From contig JAMQGV010000004.1 of assembly GCA_025994075.1 (NCBI GenBank), positions 96,560 through 160,559 on the forward strand: a stretch of 64,000 nt of DNA, in the 5' to 3' direction. The stretch's first letter is position 1. Each line of letters starts with the position of its first letter. The position numbers and the translations under genes were made by a program. A model generated the notes under the pieces. The model searched no databases. It was not told where the DNA came from and was given only the letters and a program-made list of their open reading frames with translations. This DNA is from Vicinamibacteria bacterium (GTDB lineage: Bacteria; Acidobacteriota; Vicinamibacteria; Fen-336). Positions 1-8,428 of this stretch are shown here, piece after piece.

Positions 1-1193
1 CCACGGGGCGCCTGGCGGTCGCCGGCCACGCGTTCTGGTTCTACCTCGGCAAGCTGGCCTGGCCCGCCGACCTCGCGTTCGTCTACCCGCGCTGGGACCC
101 AGAGCGCCTCTCGCCGCTGCCGGCGCTGGCCGCCGCGGCTCTCGCGATCGGCCTGTTCGCGATCCGGGCCCGCACCCGCGCGCCGTTCGCCGCGGTCGCG
201 ACGTTCGCCATCCTGCTGTTCCCGGCGCTCGGCTTCTTCAACGTCTACCCGTTCCGCTACTCGTTCGTCGCCGACCACTTCCAGTACCTGGCGAGCGTGG
301 CGCCGCTGAGCCTCGCCGCGGTCGCGATCACGGCCGCGGCGCGCCGCGCGCGACCCTCGCCCCTGGCGCCGGCGCTCGCGGGCGTGCTCGTGGCGGCCCC
401 GCTCGCCGTCCTCACCTGGCGGCAGGCGCACGACTACGCCGACGCGGAGCGGCTGTACCGAGCGACCCTCGCGCGCAACCCGGCGGCCTGGCTGGCGCAC
501 AACAACCTGGGTTTGCTGCTGTGGGGCGACGGCCGGCTCGCCGAGGCGCGGCGGCACCTCGAAGAAGCGCTGCGGCTCGCGCCCGACGTCGCCGAGCACC
601 GCCTGAACGTGGGACGGCTGCGGCTGGCGGAGGGCGCCGCCGCCGACGCGCTGCCGCACCTCGAGGCCGCCGTGCGGCTGGACCCGTGGCTGGTCAGCGC
701 GCACAACAACCTCGGCGTGGCGCTGCTGCGGCTGGGCCGGGCCCAGGAGGCGATTCCGCGCCTCGAGGAAGCCCTGCGTCGCGCGCCGGACCTCGCCGAA
801 GCGCGGACCAATCTGGCGATCGCTCACGCCCAGGCGGGAGGGGCGCTGGCGCGCGCGGGCCGGCTGCAGGACGCGGTGGGCCACCTCGAGGAGGCGATCC
901 GCCTCGATCCGGCGCGCCCGGAGCCGCGCGGCGACCTCGGCATCGCGCTGCAGATGCTCGGGCGCGCGGACGAAGGCCTGGCGCAACTCCGCGAGGCGGC
1001 GCGCCTGCGCCCGGACGATGCGGCGATGCGCAACAACCTCGGCGCCGCGCTGCTCGCGCTGGGCCGCCGCGAAGAAGCCGCCGCAGAGTTCGAGGCGGCG
1101 CTGCGCCTCGCCCCCGACCTCGCCGCCGCCCGCGACAACCTCGCGCGGGCGGCGGTTGCGAGGGAACTCAGCTCAACGAGAAATGGACGGTGA
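1..1193 (+). CDS. Membrane glycosyltransferase-like protein with C-terminal TPR repeats (5' end outside window)
   Basis: An open frame enters the window at base 3 and runs to TGA at 1191-1193. The first ~110 visible residues are hydrophobic segments with an FYLGKLAWP stretch and a YPFRYSFVADHFQYL stretch. I recognise these from TMTC/O-mannosyltransferase-like TPR proteins. After one more membrane segment (about 300-410) come roughly eight TPR units with repeated NNLG, RL-EEALRLAP and LARAGR patterns. Such proteins are polytopic with a soluble TPR tail, and the TPR part probably binds protein partners. The catalytic N-terminus is not visible, so the transferase role is inferred. The last 26 bases overlap the convergent TonB-family gene. 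Confidence 0.7.
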   Translation, partial: TGRLAVAGHAFWFYLGKLAWPADLAFVYPRWDPERLSPLPALAAAALAIGLFAIRARTRAPFAAVATFAILLFPALGFFNVYPFRYSFVADHFQYLASVAPLSLAAVAITAAARRARPSPLAPALAGVLVAAPLAVLTWRQAHDYADAERLYRATLARNPAAWLAHNNLGLLLWGDGRLAEARRHLEEALRLAPDVAEHRLNVGRLRLAEGAAADALPHLEAAVRLDPWLVSAHNNLGVALLRLGRAQEAIPRLEEALRRAPDLAEARTNLAIAHAQAGGALARAGRLQDAVGHLEEAIRLDPARPEPRGDLGIALQMLGRADEGLAQLREAARLRPDDAAMRNNLGAALLALGRREEAAAEFEAALRLAPDLAAARDNLARAAVARELSSTRNGR

Positions 1194-2553
1194 CCGTCAT
1201 GATGACGGGCACCGGCACGCCGTCCCACAGCGTCGGCGCGAACTTCCATTGCCTGACCGCTTCCTCCGCCGCCGAATCGAGGAGCGGGATGCCCCGCACG
1301 ATCCGGGTGCCGACGACGCTCCCGTCCACTCCGATCGTGCACTCGATGATCACGACTCCCTGCACTCGGGCCGTGACGGCGATCTCCGGGTAGACGGGCG
1401 GCACGTGCACGAGCTTCTTCGGCTCGCGTATCTGTCCTCCGACTCGCAGCGCACCGACCGGGGTGGCGGCGGGGGCCGCAGGCGGCGGGGTGACGGGGAA
1501 CGCTGCCGAAGGCCGCGGGGGTGGCGGGGGCGCCGGGGGCGGAGCCACGACGGCCACGAAACGTTCGCTGGCCTGGCGGAGCGGGACCCCGGCCGACCGC
1601 AGGCGCTGGGCGCGAGCGGACTGCGCCTGCGCCTCGTCGAGCAGGAGCTTCTGGCTCGCGGGATCGGTGGTCGCCAGGGCCTTGGCCCGGAGCAGCAGGA
1701 TCTTGTAGACGACCGCCTCGAGGTACTCCGCGTCGAGGGCCAGGGCCCGTTCCACGTGGCGGAGGCCGCGCTCGAGGTAGTCGGCCCTCCTCGCGGCCTC
1801 GAGCGAGTGGTCGCGGTCGACCTTGCTCCAGAGCTGGGTCGCCATGGCGAAGTTCCCGGTGGGGTCCGCTGGGCCCGCGCTCACGCACTTCTCGAACGTC
1901 TCCACGAAGTCGTCGAAGCGCGAGGTCCCGTTCCAGACGGGCTGCAGGTAGAGCTGCGCCAGTTGGGTGCAGGCCCCGGAGCCGGGTGCCTGTGCGATCA
2001 CCGCGGCGAGCGCGCGCTCGGCCTCGGGGAAGCGCCGGTTGCGCTCGTAGACCGTCGCCACCAGCCACTGCTCGTGCCACGGAATCCCGGGGGTGCGCTC
2101 GAGCTCGGCCGCGAAGCCGACGAGCGCCGGGTCGGCGGCTGCTTCGGGGTCAGCCAGGTACAAGGCGATCAGCGTGCTCAACCCCAGCGGCCGCGCGCGT
2201 CGCTGCCAGTCGCTGGGAGCCGCGGCGGAGGCCGTCAGCCAGCGTCGAAGGCTGGCCTCGGCCAGGCGTCGGTGCGCCACGGCATCGGCCTCCGAGACGG
2301 CGGGAACGGCGAGGCCCTGGGAGGCCGCCAGCGTCGGGGAGGAGAGCGCCGCGTGCGCCCGGCCGAGAAACAGGTGCGGATCGGGTTCGTCAGGGGCCTC
2401 GTTCGCGGCTTCGGCGCACTTCTGCGCAGCCGCCACGAAGGACTGCCGCTCGACGAGCTGGCGGCACTCGAGGAATGTGTCGCGTCCGGGCGAGGGTGGG
2501 TCGACCGAAGCTGCCGCCAGGGCAGCGCCGAGCGCTGGGGCGAGAAGCGACAT
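1168..2553 (-). CDS. TonB-family protein with TPR-like N-terminus
   Basis: 461 residues. The N-terminus is a short hydrophobic signal-like segment followed by TPR-like helices (about 25-310). A proline-rich linker (PPPAPPPPPRP, about 318-355) comes next. The C-terminal domain (about 365-461) has the TonB_C pattern: YPEIA, a V-x-V-x-I-x-I-DGSV core, and an A-x-x-A-V-x-Q-W-K-F-x-P helix. TonB C-domains contact outer-membrane receptors. Here the usual N-terminal membrane anchor and the ExbBD partners are not evident nearby. The protein may be a periplasmic stress or scaffold protein that borrowed the domain. GGAGGT lies just ahead of the ATG at 2553, and TGTGCTAGCGT is a possible extended -10. 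Confidence 0.75.
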   Translation of the reverse strand: MSLLAPALGAALAAASVDPPSPGRDTFLECRQLVERQSFVAAAQKCAEAANEAPDEPDPHLFLGRAHAALSSPTLAASQGLAVPAVSEADAVAHRRLAEASLRRWLTASAAAPSDWQRRARPLGLSTLIALYLADPEAAADPALVGFAAELERTPGIPWHEQWLVATVYERNRRFPEAERALAAVIAQAPGSGACTQLAQLYLQPVWNGTSRFDDFVETFEKCVSAGPADPTGNFAMATQLWSKVDRDHSLEAARRADYLERGLRHVERALALDAEYLEAVVYKILLLRAKALATTDPASQKLLLDEAQAQSARAQRLRSAGVPLRQASERFVAVVAPPPAPPPPPRPSAAFPVTPPPAAPAATPVGALRVGGQIREPKKLVHVPPVYPEIAVTARVQGVVIIECTIGVDGSVVGTRIVRGIPLLDSAAEEAVRQWKFAPTLWDGVPVPVIMTVTVHFSLS

Positions 2554-2577
2554 GGCACCTCCGGGGATGCGCGGACG

Positions 2578-2823
2578 CTAGCACAGCGCAGGGCGATCTC
2601 CTCGGGTCGTCGAGGCCGGGCGCAGGCCTGACCGAACCGGCCCGCGCGGCTCAGCCCGGGTAGGTGATGGTGTACTGCGCGCGGCCGCCCGTGAGCGTCG
2701 CGGCGCCGGTGTCGGCGTCGGAGCCGGGGGCGTGGCCGCTGCGGGGCTTCCGCCCCCGCACCCCGCAAGGCAGCCCAGCGCCGCGGCGAACGCGGCGAGC
2801 ACGCGTGGACGGGTCCTGATCAT
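2578..2823 (-). CDS. Small putative lipoprotein, possibly frameshifted
   Basis: The start is well supported: GGAGGT sits six bases ahead of the ATG at 2823. The N-terminus is a clear lipoprotein signal (MIRTRPRVLAAFAAALG, lipobox LAGC) followed by GGGSPAAA and a Pro/Thr linker. After about residue 40 the reading frame turns into arginine/proline-rich text that looks non-coding. The neighbouring frame encodes a plausible ending (TLTGGRAQYTITYPG, stop at 2651-2653). A one-base frameshift near 2700 may therefore have broken the gene, or the sequence has an error. No function is recognised. It lies between the MocR gene and the TonB-family gene, on the same strand. Confidence 0.45.
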   Translation of the reverse strand: MIRTRPRVLAAFAAALGCLAGCGGGSPAAATPPAPTPTPAPRRSRAAARSTPSPTRAEPRGPVRSGLRPASTTRGDRPALC

Positions 2824-2916
2824 CGCGACACCTCCGAACGGGAACCCCCACCGAAACGTTGGGGAGTCGGAGGCTTCGGGTGCTGTCGAAATCCTGCGCC
2901 TGCGCTTGGGCGACCC

Positions 2917-4323
2917 TCAGGCCACGACGCTGCTGGCGTCTCCGGGGCCCTCGAGGATCTCCGCGATCACGCGCAGCGCGCGGTCGAGCTGGTCGCGGTC
3001 TCGCGCCGCGCCGAGGCACAGGCGGATCGCGTGCGGCGTCGGTGCGCGGCCGACGACGAAGGCTTCGGTCGGGGTCAGGCGCACGCCGCGCCGGCTGGAG
3101 TGGGCGACCACCGCGTCCGCGCGCCACGGCTCGGGGAGCTGCAGCCAGAGGTGGAACGACGCCGGGCTCGCCGCGTAGCGCAGGCCCGCGAAGGCCGCCG
3201 CCGCGCGCTGCTGGCGGGCGGCGACCTCCGCGCGCTTGGCGGCGAGCAGCTTTTCCGCGGTGCCGTCGGTCAGCCAGCGGGCGGCGATCTCCGCCATCAG
3301 CGGCGCCGCCATCCAGGTGCTGGTGCGGACGAGCTCCGCGAAGCGGTGGGCGAGCGGCGCGGGCGGCACGAGGAAGCCGATCCGCAGGCCGGGCGCCAGC
3401 CCCTTCGAGGTCGAGGTCACGTAGCAGGTGACGTCGGGGGCCAGCGCCGCGATCGGCGCGGGCGGCTCGGGCAGCAGCCGGCCGTGCACGTCGTCTTCGA
3501 CGATCACGGCGCCGTGGCGGCGGGCGATCTCCGCGACCTCCAGCCGGCGCCGCTTCGACATCGTCGCCGTCGTCGGGTTCTGCAGGGTGGGCACGCAGTA
3601 GATCGCGCGCGGCTGCTTGTCGGCGCAGGCCGCCTCCAGCGCGTCGGGGCGCAGGCCCTCGGCATCCATCGCCACGCCGTGCAGCCGCAGGTGGAAGGCC
3701 GCCGCCACCGCCTTGAGGCCGGGATACGTGACCTCCTCCGTCAACATCACGTCGCCGGGCTTGAGCAGCGCATGGAACGCGGCCGCCATCCCGTGCTGGC
3801 AGCCGTTCACGACGTAGACGTCGTTCGCGCTCACGGGATACCCGGAGCGGGTGACCCACAAGGCGCCCGCCGCGCGATGCCGCGCGTGGCCGCCGTCGGG
3901 CGGGTACTCCATCAGCTCCGCGGTCGCCGGGTCGCGGGCGAGCGCCTGCAGCGTCGCCGCCAGCGCGTCGCCGCGGTGGTCGAGCGGCGGCACGTTGAGG
4001 CTCAGCTCCGCGACCTCGTCGTCGAGCGCGACCGCCGCCGAGGCGCCGCGCGAGACGGCGGCCGGCGCGGCGTCGGCCAGCGGCCCGCGCGCGAACGTGC
4101 CGCGGCCGACCTCGCCGGACACGAACCCGCGGCGCTCGGCCTCGGCGTAGGCGCGGCTGACGGTGCCGACCGTGACGCCGAGCTGCTCGGCCAGCTCGCG
4201 ATGGGTGGGCAGTCGGGCCCCGTGCGCGAGGCGCCCGGACAGCACGTCCTCGGAGAGCGCGTCGGCGAGGGCCAGGTACTTGGGTCCGCTCCGCCCGTTG
4301 AGGTCCGGCGCCCACATTGTCAT
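2917..4323 (-). CDS. MocR/GntR-family PLP-binding transcriptional regulator, probably PdxR-type
   Basis: With the ATG at 4323 the protein has 468 residues: a GntR winged helix (about 10-75, with RLPTHRELAEQLGVTVGTV) and a fold-type I aminotransferase domain (about 110-465). The PLP-lysine region reads STSKGLAPGLRIGF. MocR regulators use the aminotransferase-like domain to sense PLP or an amine. This one is divergent from an operon containing pdxS and pdxT, the classic PdxR arrangement, so control of PLP synthesis is the likely role. An upstream in-frame ATG at 4428 would add 35 residues. I prefer 4323 because the extension reads straight through the promoter and operator. A -10 box ends six bases before this ATG, so the mRNA may be leaderless. 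Confidence 0.9.
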   Translation of the reverse strand: MTMWAPDLNGRSGPKYLALADALSEDVLSGRLAHGARLPTHRELAEQLGVTVGTVSRAYAEAERRGFVSGEVGRGTFARGPLADAAPAAVSRGASAAVALDDEVAELSLNVPPLDHRGDALAATLQALARDPATAELMEYPPDGGHARHRAAGALWVTRSGYPVSANDVYVVNGCQHGMAAAFHALLKPGDVMLTEEVTYPGLKAVAAAFHLRLHGVAMDAEGLRPDALEAACADKQPRAIYCVPTLQNPTTATMSKRRRLEVAEIARRHGAVIVEDDVHGRLLPEPPAPIAALAPDVTCYVTSTSKGLAPGLRIGFLVPPAPLAHRFAELVRTSTWMAAPLMAEIAARWLTDGTAEKLLAAKRAEVAARQQRAAAAFAGLRYAASPASFHLWLQLPEPWRADAVVAHSSRRGVRLTPTEAFVVGRAPTPHAIRLCLGAARDRDQLDRALRVIAEILEGPGDASSVVA

Positions 4324-4332
4324 GGTGACAAT
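4316..4332. promoter_or_regulatory. Palindrome overlapping the MocR gene start (probable operator)
   Basis: ATTGTCA-TGG-TGACAAT is a perfect 7+7 inverted repeat with a 3-base centre. It covers the proposed ATG of the MocR regulator and touches its -10 box, so binding would block the regulator's own transcription. Autoregulation is common in this family. That this is a binding site is inference from symmetry and position. Confidence 0.55.
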
Positions 4333-4359
4333 ATAGGGGTTGCATCGCGATTGAGTCAA
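4330..4359 (-). promoter_or_regulatory. Promoter of the MocR/PdxR-type gene
   Basis: Read on the minus strand: TTGACT (4359-4354), an 18-base spacer, then TATATT (4335-4330). It is a near-consensus sigma-70 type promoter and stands out in otherwise GC-rich DNA. The ATG at 4323 follows the -10 by only six bases. Confidence 0.65.
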
Positions 4360-4412
4360 GACTATCTTGGCGGAGGATCGGGACAATTGCGCATGATTGT
4401 CTTGATTCAATC
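4349..4412. promoter_or_regulatory. Wide inverted repeat between the MocR gene and the B6 operon (probable operator)
   Basis: The arm GATTGAGTCAAGAC (4349-4362) pairs with GTCTTGATTCAATC (4399-4412). Thirteen of 14 positions are complementary, with 36 bases between the arms. The left arm contains the -35 box of the regulator and the right arm lies upstream of the decarboxylase start at 4443. Widely spaced half-sites are known for dimeric MocR proteins. The site probably controls both directions. Confidence 0.6.
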
Positions 4413-4442
4413 CTTCAAAGCGGGGCAAGGGGAGTCGGGAAC

Positions 4443-5915
4443 GTGAACATCGTGGCCAATCCGACGACGGCCGTCGAAGAGACGCTCGATCCGCAGGACT
4501 GGGAGGCCGTGCGCCGCCTGGGCCACCGCATGGTCGACGACCTCGTCGAGCAGCTCTCGACCGTGCGGCAGCGCCCGGTGTGGCAGCGGGTGCCCGACCC
4601 CGTGCGCGCCGCGCTGCGCGAGCCGCTGCCGGTCCACGGCCAGCCGCTCGAACACGTCTACGAGGAGTTCCGCAGTCGCGTGCGCCCGTACCCGACGGGC
4701 AACATCCACCCGCGCTTCTGGGGCTGGGTGATGGGCACCGGCACCGTCACCGGCGCGCTCGCCGACCTGCTGGCGGCGGGCATGAACTCGTCGGTCTCGA
4801 TCTTCGACGACGCGCCTTCGCTCGTGGAAGAGCAGGTGACGCGCTGGCTCGTCGAGGCGATGGGCTTCCCCGAGACCGCGTCGGGCCTGCTCGTCAGCGG
4901 CGGCTCGATGGCCAACCTCGTCGGCCTGGCCGTCGCCCGCAACGCGCGCGCGGGCCACGACGTGCGCGCCCACGGCGTCGGCGGCACGATCTTCACGCTG
5001 TACGCCTCGAGCGAGACCCACAACTCGGTCGCCAAGGCGGTGGAGCTGCTCGGCCTCGGCCGCGAGCACCTGCGCAAGGTCCCGGTCGACGGCGATTTCC
5101 GGATCGACACCGGCGCGCTGGCCACCGCGATCGAGGCCGACCGCGCGGCCGGGCGCCGGCCGCTGGCCGTGATCGCCAACGCCGGCACCGTCAACACGGG
5201 CGCCGTCGACCCGCTGCACGCGCTGGCCGACCTCTGCGCGCGCGAGGGCCTGTGGCTGCACGTCGACGGCGCGTTCGGCGCGATGGCCGCGCTGTCGCCG
5301 GAGCTGCGCCCGCGCGTCGCCGGCCTGGAGCGCGCCGACTCGCTGGCCTTCGACCTCCACAAGTGGGCCTACGCGCCGCTCGAGGTCGGCTGCGTGCTGG
5401 TGCGCCAGGCGGACGAGCACCGCGCGGCCTTCGCGGCCGCGGCCGACTACCTGGCCGCGGCCCGCGGCGGGCTGGTGGCGCGGCGCGAGAAATTCTCCGA
5501 CCTCGGCGTCCAGCTCTCCCGCAACTTCCGCTCGCTGAAGCTGTGGATGATGCTGAAGGAGCACGGCTTCGCGAAGCTGGGCCGGCTGGTCGCGCAGAAC
5601 GTCGCGCAGGCGCGCCACCTGGCCGGCCTGGTCGACGCGCAGCCGGGGCTCGAGCGCGTCGCGCCCGTGCCGCTCAACGTCGTCTGCTTCCGCTACCGCG
5701 GCGGGCTGTCCGACCCCGCCGCGCTCGACGCCCTCAACCGCGAGCTGGTCGTGCGCCTGCACGAGAGCGGGATCGCGGCGCCCTCGGGTACGCTGGTGCG
5801 GGGGAGCTACGCGGTGCGGGCGGCGATCACCAACCATCGCAGCCGCCGCGACGACTTCCGCATCCTGGTGGACGCGTGCCTCGAGATCGGACGGGAACTG
5901 GAGAAGACGACGTGA
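4443..5915 (+). CDS. Group II PLP-dependent amino acid decarboxylase
   Basis: 490 residues from a GTG start preceded by AAGGGGAG. It matches the aromatic-L-amino-acid/glutamate decarboxylase fold. Residues seen include His192 in ETHNS (stacks on PLP), Asp275 in HVDGAFGA (pairs with the PLP nitrogen) and Lys307 in FDLHKWAY (Schiff base). The N-terminal GNIHPRFWGWV motif is typical of the family. It converts an amino acid to an amine with CO2 release; the substrate cannot be read from the sequence, and related carbon-nitrogen lyases remain possible. It is the first gene of the PLP operon and overlaps the exporter gene at GTGA. Confidence 0.88.
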   Translation: MNIVANPTTAVEETLDPQDWEAVRRLGHRMVDDLVEQLSTVRQRPVWQRVPDPVRAALREPLPVHGQPLEHVYEEFRSRVRPYPTGNIHPRFWGWVMGTGTVTGALADLLAAGMNSSVSIFDDAPSLVEEQVTRWLVEAMGFPETASGLLVSGGSMANLVGLAVARNARAGHDVRAHGVGGTIFTLYASSETHNSVAKAVELLGLGREHLRKVPVDGDFRIDTGALATAIEADRAAGRRPLAVIANAGTVNTGAVDPLHALADLCAREGLWLHVDGAFGAMAALSPELRPRVAGLERADSLAFDLHKWAYAPLEVGCVLVRQADEHRAAFAAAADYLAAARGGLVARREKFSDLGVQLSRNFRSLKLWMMLKEHGFAKLGRLVAQNVAQARHLAGLVDAQPGLERVAPVPLNVVCFRYRGGLSDPAALDALNRELVVRLHESGIAAPSGTLVRGSYAVRAAITNHRSRRDDFRILVDACLEIGRELEKTT

Positions 5916-6853
5916 CCGCCGCGACCCTCGCCGCGCGGGCGACCCGCGCCGCCACCTCGCACCTGAGCCCCGCCGAGAAGCGCGGGCTCGGCCTCGTGCT
6001 GATCTCGGCCGTCGCCTACGGCGCGATGCCGATCCTCGCCAAGTGGGCCTACGCGGGCGGCGCCTCGCGCGAGACGCTGCTCGGCTGGCGCTTCCTGATG
6101 GCCGCCGCGCTGTTCGCGCTGCTGGCGCCGCGCGGCGGCGAGGCGCTACCCCTGCGCAAGCGGCTGGTCCTGTGGGGGCTGGGGGCCATCTTCGTCGGCA
6201 ACGCCTACTGCTACTTCACCGCGCTGCAGACGGTGCCGGCGTCGCTGCTCTCGCTCGTGCTCTACACCTACCCGGTGATCGTCACCCTGCTGTCCGCCGC
6301 GGCGGGCCAGGAGGCGCTGCGCGCGCGCAGCCTGGTCGCCGGCGTGCTGGCCTTCGCGGGCTGCGGCATCAGCGCCTTCGCGGGCGCCGCCAGCGGCGGC
6401 TCGTGGCTCGGCATCGGCATGGCGTTCGGCTCGGCCTCGATCTACGCGATCTACATCGTGCTCTCGGGCCACTACGCGCAGGGCGTGTCGACCGAGGCGG
6501 CCTCGCGCCACGTCGCCCAGGCCGCGGCTGCGATCTTCGGGCTGGAGGCGTTGTTCAAGGGCGAGCTGCTGGTCGCGCTGCCGGTGTCGGCGTGGCTGTC
6601 GATCGCGGCCGTCGGCTTCGTCTGCACGGTCGTCGCGTTGCAGACGTTCCTGGCCGGCGTGGCGCTGATCGGCCCCGGCCGCGCCGCCGTCGCCAGCTCG
6701 TTCGAGGTGATCGTGACCCTGGGCCTGGCCGCCGCCGTGCTGGGCGAGGGGGTCGGGCTGAAAGAAATCCTGGGCGCCACCCTGATCCTGGGCGGCGTGG
6801 CGTTGCACAATCTCGCACCAAGGCGACGGGTTCGTCCCGGCCTGCACGACTGA
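5912..6853 (+). CDS. EamA/DMT-family transporter
   Basis: 313 residues from a GTG that overlaps the previous stop (GTGA). Ten hydrophobic segments form two EamA halves (about 23-155 and 165-300), with the typical SAVAYGAMPILAKWAY first helix and an LxPVxVTLLSA-type segment in TM4. DMT exporters move amines, amino acids or metabolites across the inner membrane. Sitting between the decarboxylase and pdxS, it could export the decarboxylation product or a B6-related compound. That link is context only. Confidence 0.85.
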   Translation: MTAATLAARATRAATSHLSPAEKRGLGLVLISAVAYGAMPILAKWAYAGGASRETLLGWRFLMAAALFALLAPRGGEALPLRKRLVLWGLGAIFVGNAYCYFTALQTVPASLLSLVLYTYPVIVTLLSAAAGQEALRARSLVAGVLAFAGCGISAFAGAASGGSWLGIGMAFGSASIYAIYIVLSGHYAQGVSTEAASRHVAQAAAAIFGLEALFKGELLVALPVSAWLSIAAVGFVCTVVALQTFLAGVALIGPGRAAVASSFEVIVTLGLAAAVLGEGVGLKEILGATLILGGVALHNLAPRRRVRPGLHD

Positions 6854-6877
6854 ACGATTGACGGAGGAGAGACGGAA

Positions 6878-7765
6878 ATGACGGACTCGATCGGCACGCT
6901 GCGGCTCAAGACGGGCCTGGCGGAGATGCTCAAGGGCGGCGTGATCATGGACGTGACCAACGCCGAGCAGGCGAAGATCGCCGAAGACGCGGGCGCCTGC
7001 GCCGTGATGGCGCTCGAGCGCGTGCCGTCCGACATCCGCAAGGACGGCGGCGTCGCCCGCATGACCGACCCGCGGATCATCGAGCAGATCATGGAGACGG
7101 TCTCGATCCCGGTGATGGCGAAGTGCCGGATCGGCCACTTCACCGAGGCCCGGGTGCTGGAGGCGATGGGCGTCGACTACATCGACGAGTCCGAGGTGCT
7201 GACCCCGGCCGACGAGGAGTTCCACGTCGACAAGCACGCCTTCACCGTCCCCTTCGTGTGCGGCTGCCGCAACCTGGGCGAGGCGCTGCGCCGGATCGGC
7301 GAGGGCGCCGCGATGATCCGCACCAAGGGCGAGGCCGGCACCGGCAACGTCGTCGAGGCCGTGCGCCACATGCGCGCGCTGATGAGCGGCATCAAGCGGC
7401 TGACGATCCTCGGGCCCGAGGAGCTGATGACCGAGGCCAAGAACCTGGGCGCGCCCTACGAGCTCGTGCGCATGGTCGCCCGCGACGGCAAGCTGCCGGT
7501 GCCGAACTTCTCGGCGGGCGGCATCGCCACCCCGGCCGACGCCGCGCTGATGCGGGCGCTGGGCGCCGAGGCCAACTTCGTCGGCTCCGGCATCTTCAAG
7601 TCGCAGAACCCGGCCAAGGTGGCGAAGGCGATCGTGCGCGCGACGACCCACTGGCAGGACGCGAAGATCGTGCTCGAGGTCTCGAAGGACCTGGGCGAGC
7701 CGATGAAGGGCCTGGAGATCGGCTCGATCCCGGAGAACGAGCGGCTGCAGGGCCGGGGCTGGTGA
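6878..7765 (+). CDS. pdxS: Pyridoxal 5'-phosphate synthase, synthase subunit PdxS
   Basis: 295 residues, full length for the family, ATG with GGAGGAG upstream. It condenses ribose 5-phosphate (or ribulose 5-phosphate), glyceraldehyde 3-phosphate and ammonia into PLP. Signature stretches are [41 protein letters not shown] with the ribose-binding lysine, [21 protein letters not shown] and [16 protein letters not shown]. The last four bases overlap the cyclase start (GTGA). Its glutaminase partner pdxT is two genes further on rather than adjacent. Confidence 0.97.
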   Translation: MTDSIGTLRLKTGLAEMLKGGVIMDVTNAEQAKIAEDAGACAVMALERVPSDIRKDGGVARMTDPRIIEQIMETVSIPVMAKCRIGHFTEARVLEAMGVDYIDESEVLTPADEEFHVDKHAFTVPFVCGCRNLGEALRRIGEGAAMIRTKGEAGTGNVVEAVRHMRALMSGIKRLTILGPEELMTEAKNLGAPYELVRMVARDGKLPVPNFSAGGIATPADAALMRALGAEANFVGSGIFKSQNPAKVAKAIVRATTHWQDAKIVLEVSKDLGEPMKGLEIGSIPENERLQGRGW

Positions 7766-8415
7766 GCCGGCTCGTCGACCTGTCGCACGTCGTCCACGAC
7801 GGCCTCGTCACCTACAAGGGCCTGCCCGCGCCGAAGCTCAGCGAGTACCTGGGCTACGCCGACTCGTCGGGGCGCTATGCCCCGGGGACGACCTTCCACA
7901 TCGGCCGCATCGACATGATCGCCAACACCGGGACCTACGTGGACGCGCCCGCGCATCGCTTCGAGGGGCGGCCCGACGTGTCGGCGCTGCCGCTCGCAAG
8001 CGTCGCGAACCTGCCGGGCGTGGTGATCGATGCAGGGGTCGACGCCCGGGCCATCACCGCGGCAGCGCTCGCGGGCCGCGACCTGCGTGGCTGCGCGGTG
8101 CTGTTCCGCACCGGCTGGTCGCGCCACTTCGCGACCGACGCCTACGCCCTTGGCCACCCGTTCGTCGCCGAAGACGCGGCGCAGGCGCTGGTCGAGGCGG
8201 GCGCCGCGCTGGTCGGCATCGACTCCTTCAACATCGACGACACGGCGGACCTGCGGCGCCCAGCGCACACCCACCTGCTCGCCGCGGGCATCCCGGTCTG
8301 CGAGCACCTGACCGGCCTGGATCAGCTCCCGGCCAGCGGCTTCCGCTTCTTCGCCGTGCCACCGCCGATCCGCGGTCTCGGCACGTTCACGGTGCGCGCG
8401 TTCGCGATCCTCTGA
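7762..8415 (+). CDS. Cyclase-family (kynurenine-formamidase-like) hydrolase
   Basis: 217 residues, GTG start inside the pdxS stop. It has the Cyclase fold signature around residues 55-65 ([11 protein letters not shown]) and the later [11 protein letters not shown] and [11 protein letters not shown] segments. The canonical metal motif is HxGTHxDxPxH. Here the second His is Tyr (GTY) and the first is Asn, so metal binding or chemistry may differ from true formamidases. Family members hydrolyse amides or lactones. Its placement inside a PLP operon is unusual. The substrate is unknown. Confidence 0.78.
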   Translation: MSRLVDLSHVVHDGLVTYKGLPAPKLSEYLGYADSSGRYAPGTTFHIGRIDMIANTGTYVDAPAHRFEGRPDVSALPLASVANLPGVVIDAGVDARAITAAALAGRDLRGCAVLFRTGWSRHFATDAYALGHPFVAEDAAQALVEAGAALVGIDSFNIDDTADLRRPAHTHLLAAGIPVCEHLTGLDQLPASGFRFFAVPPPIRGLGTFTVRAFAIL

Positions 8416-8428
8416 CCCCCGACCCGAG

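Noticed and set aside
824..2663. Long open frames on both strands across the first 2.6 kb
   Set aside because: They are arginine/glycine/proline-rich and lack domain patterns; they are shadows caused by high GC around the TPR and TonB-family genes.
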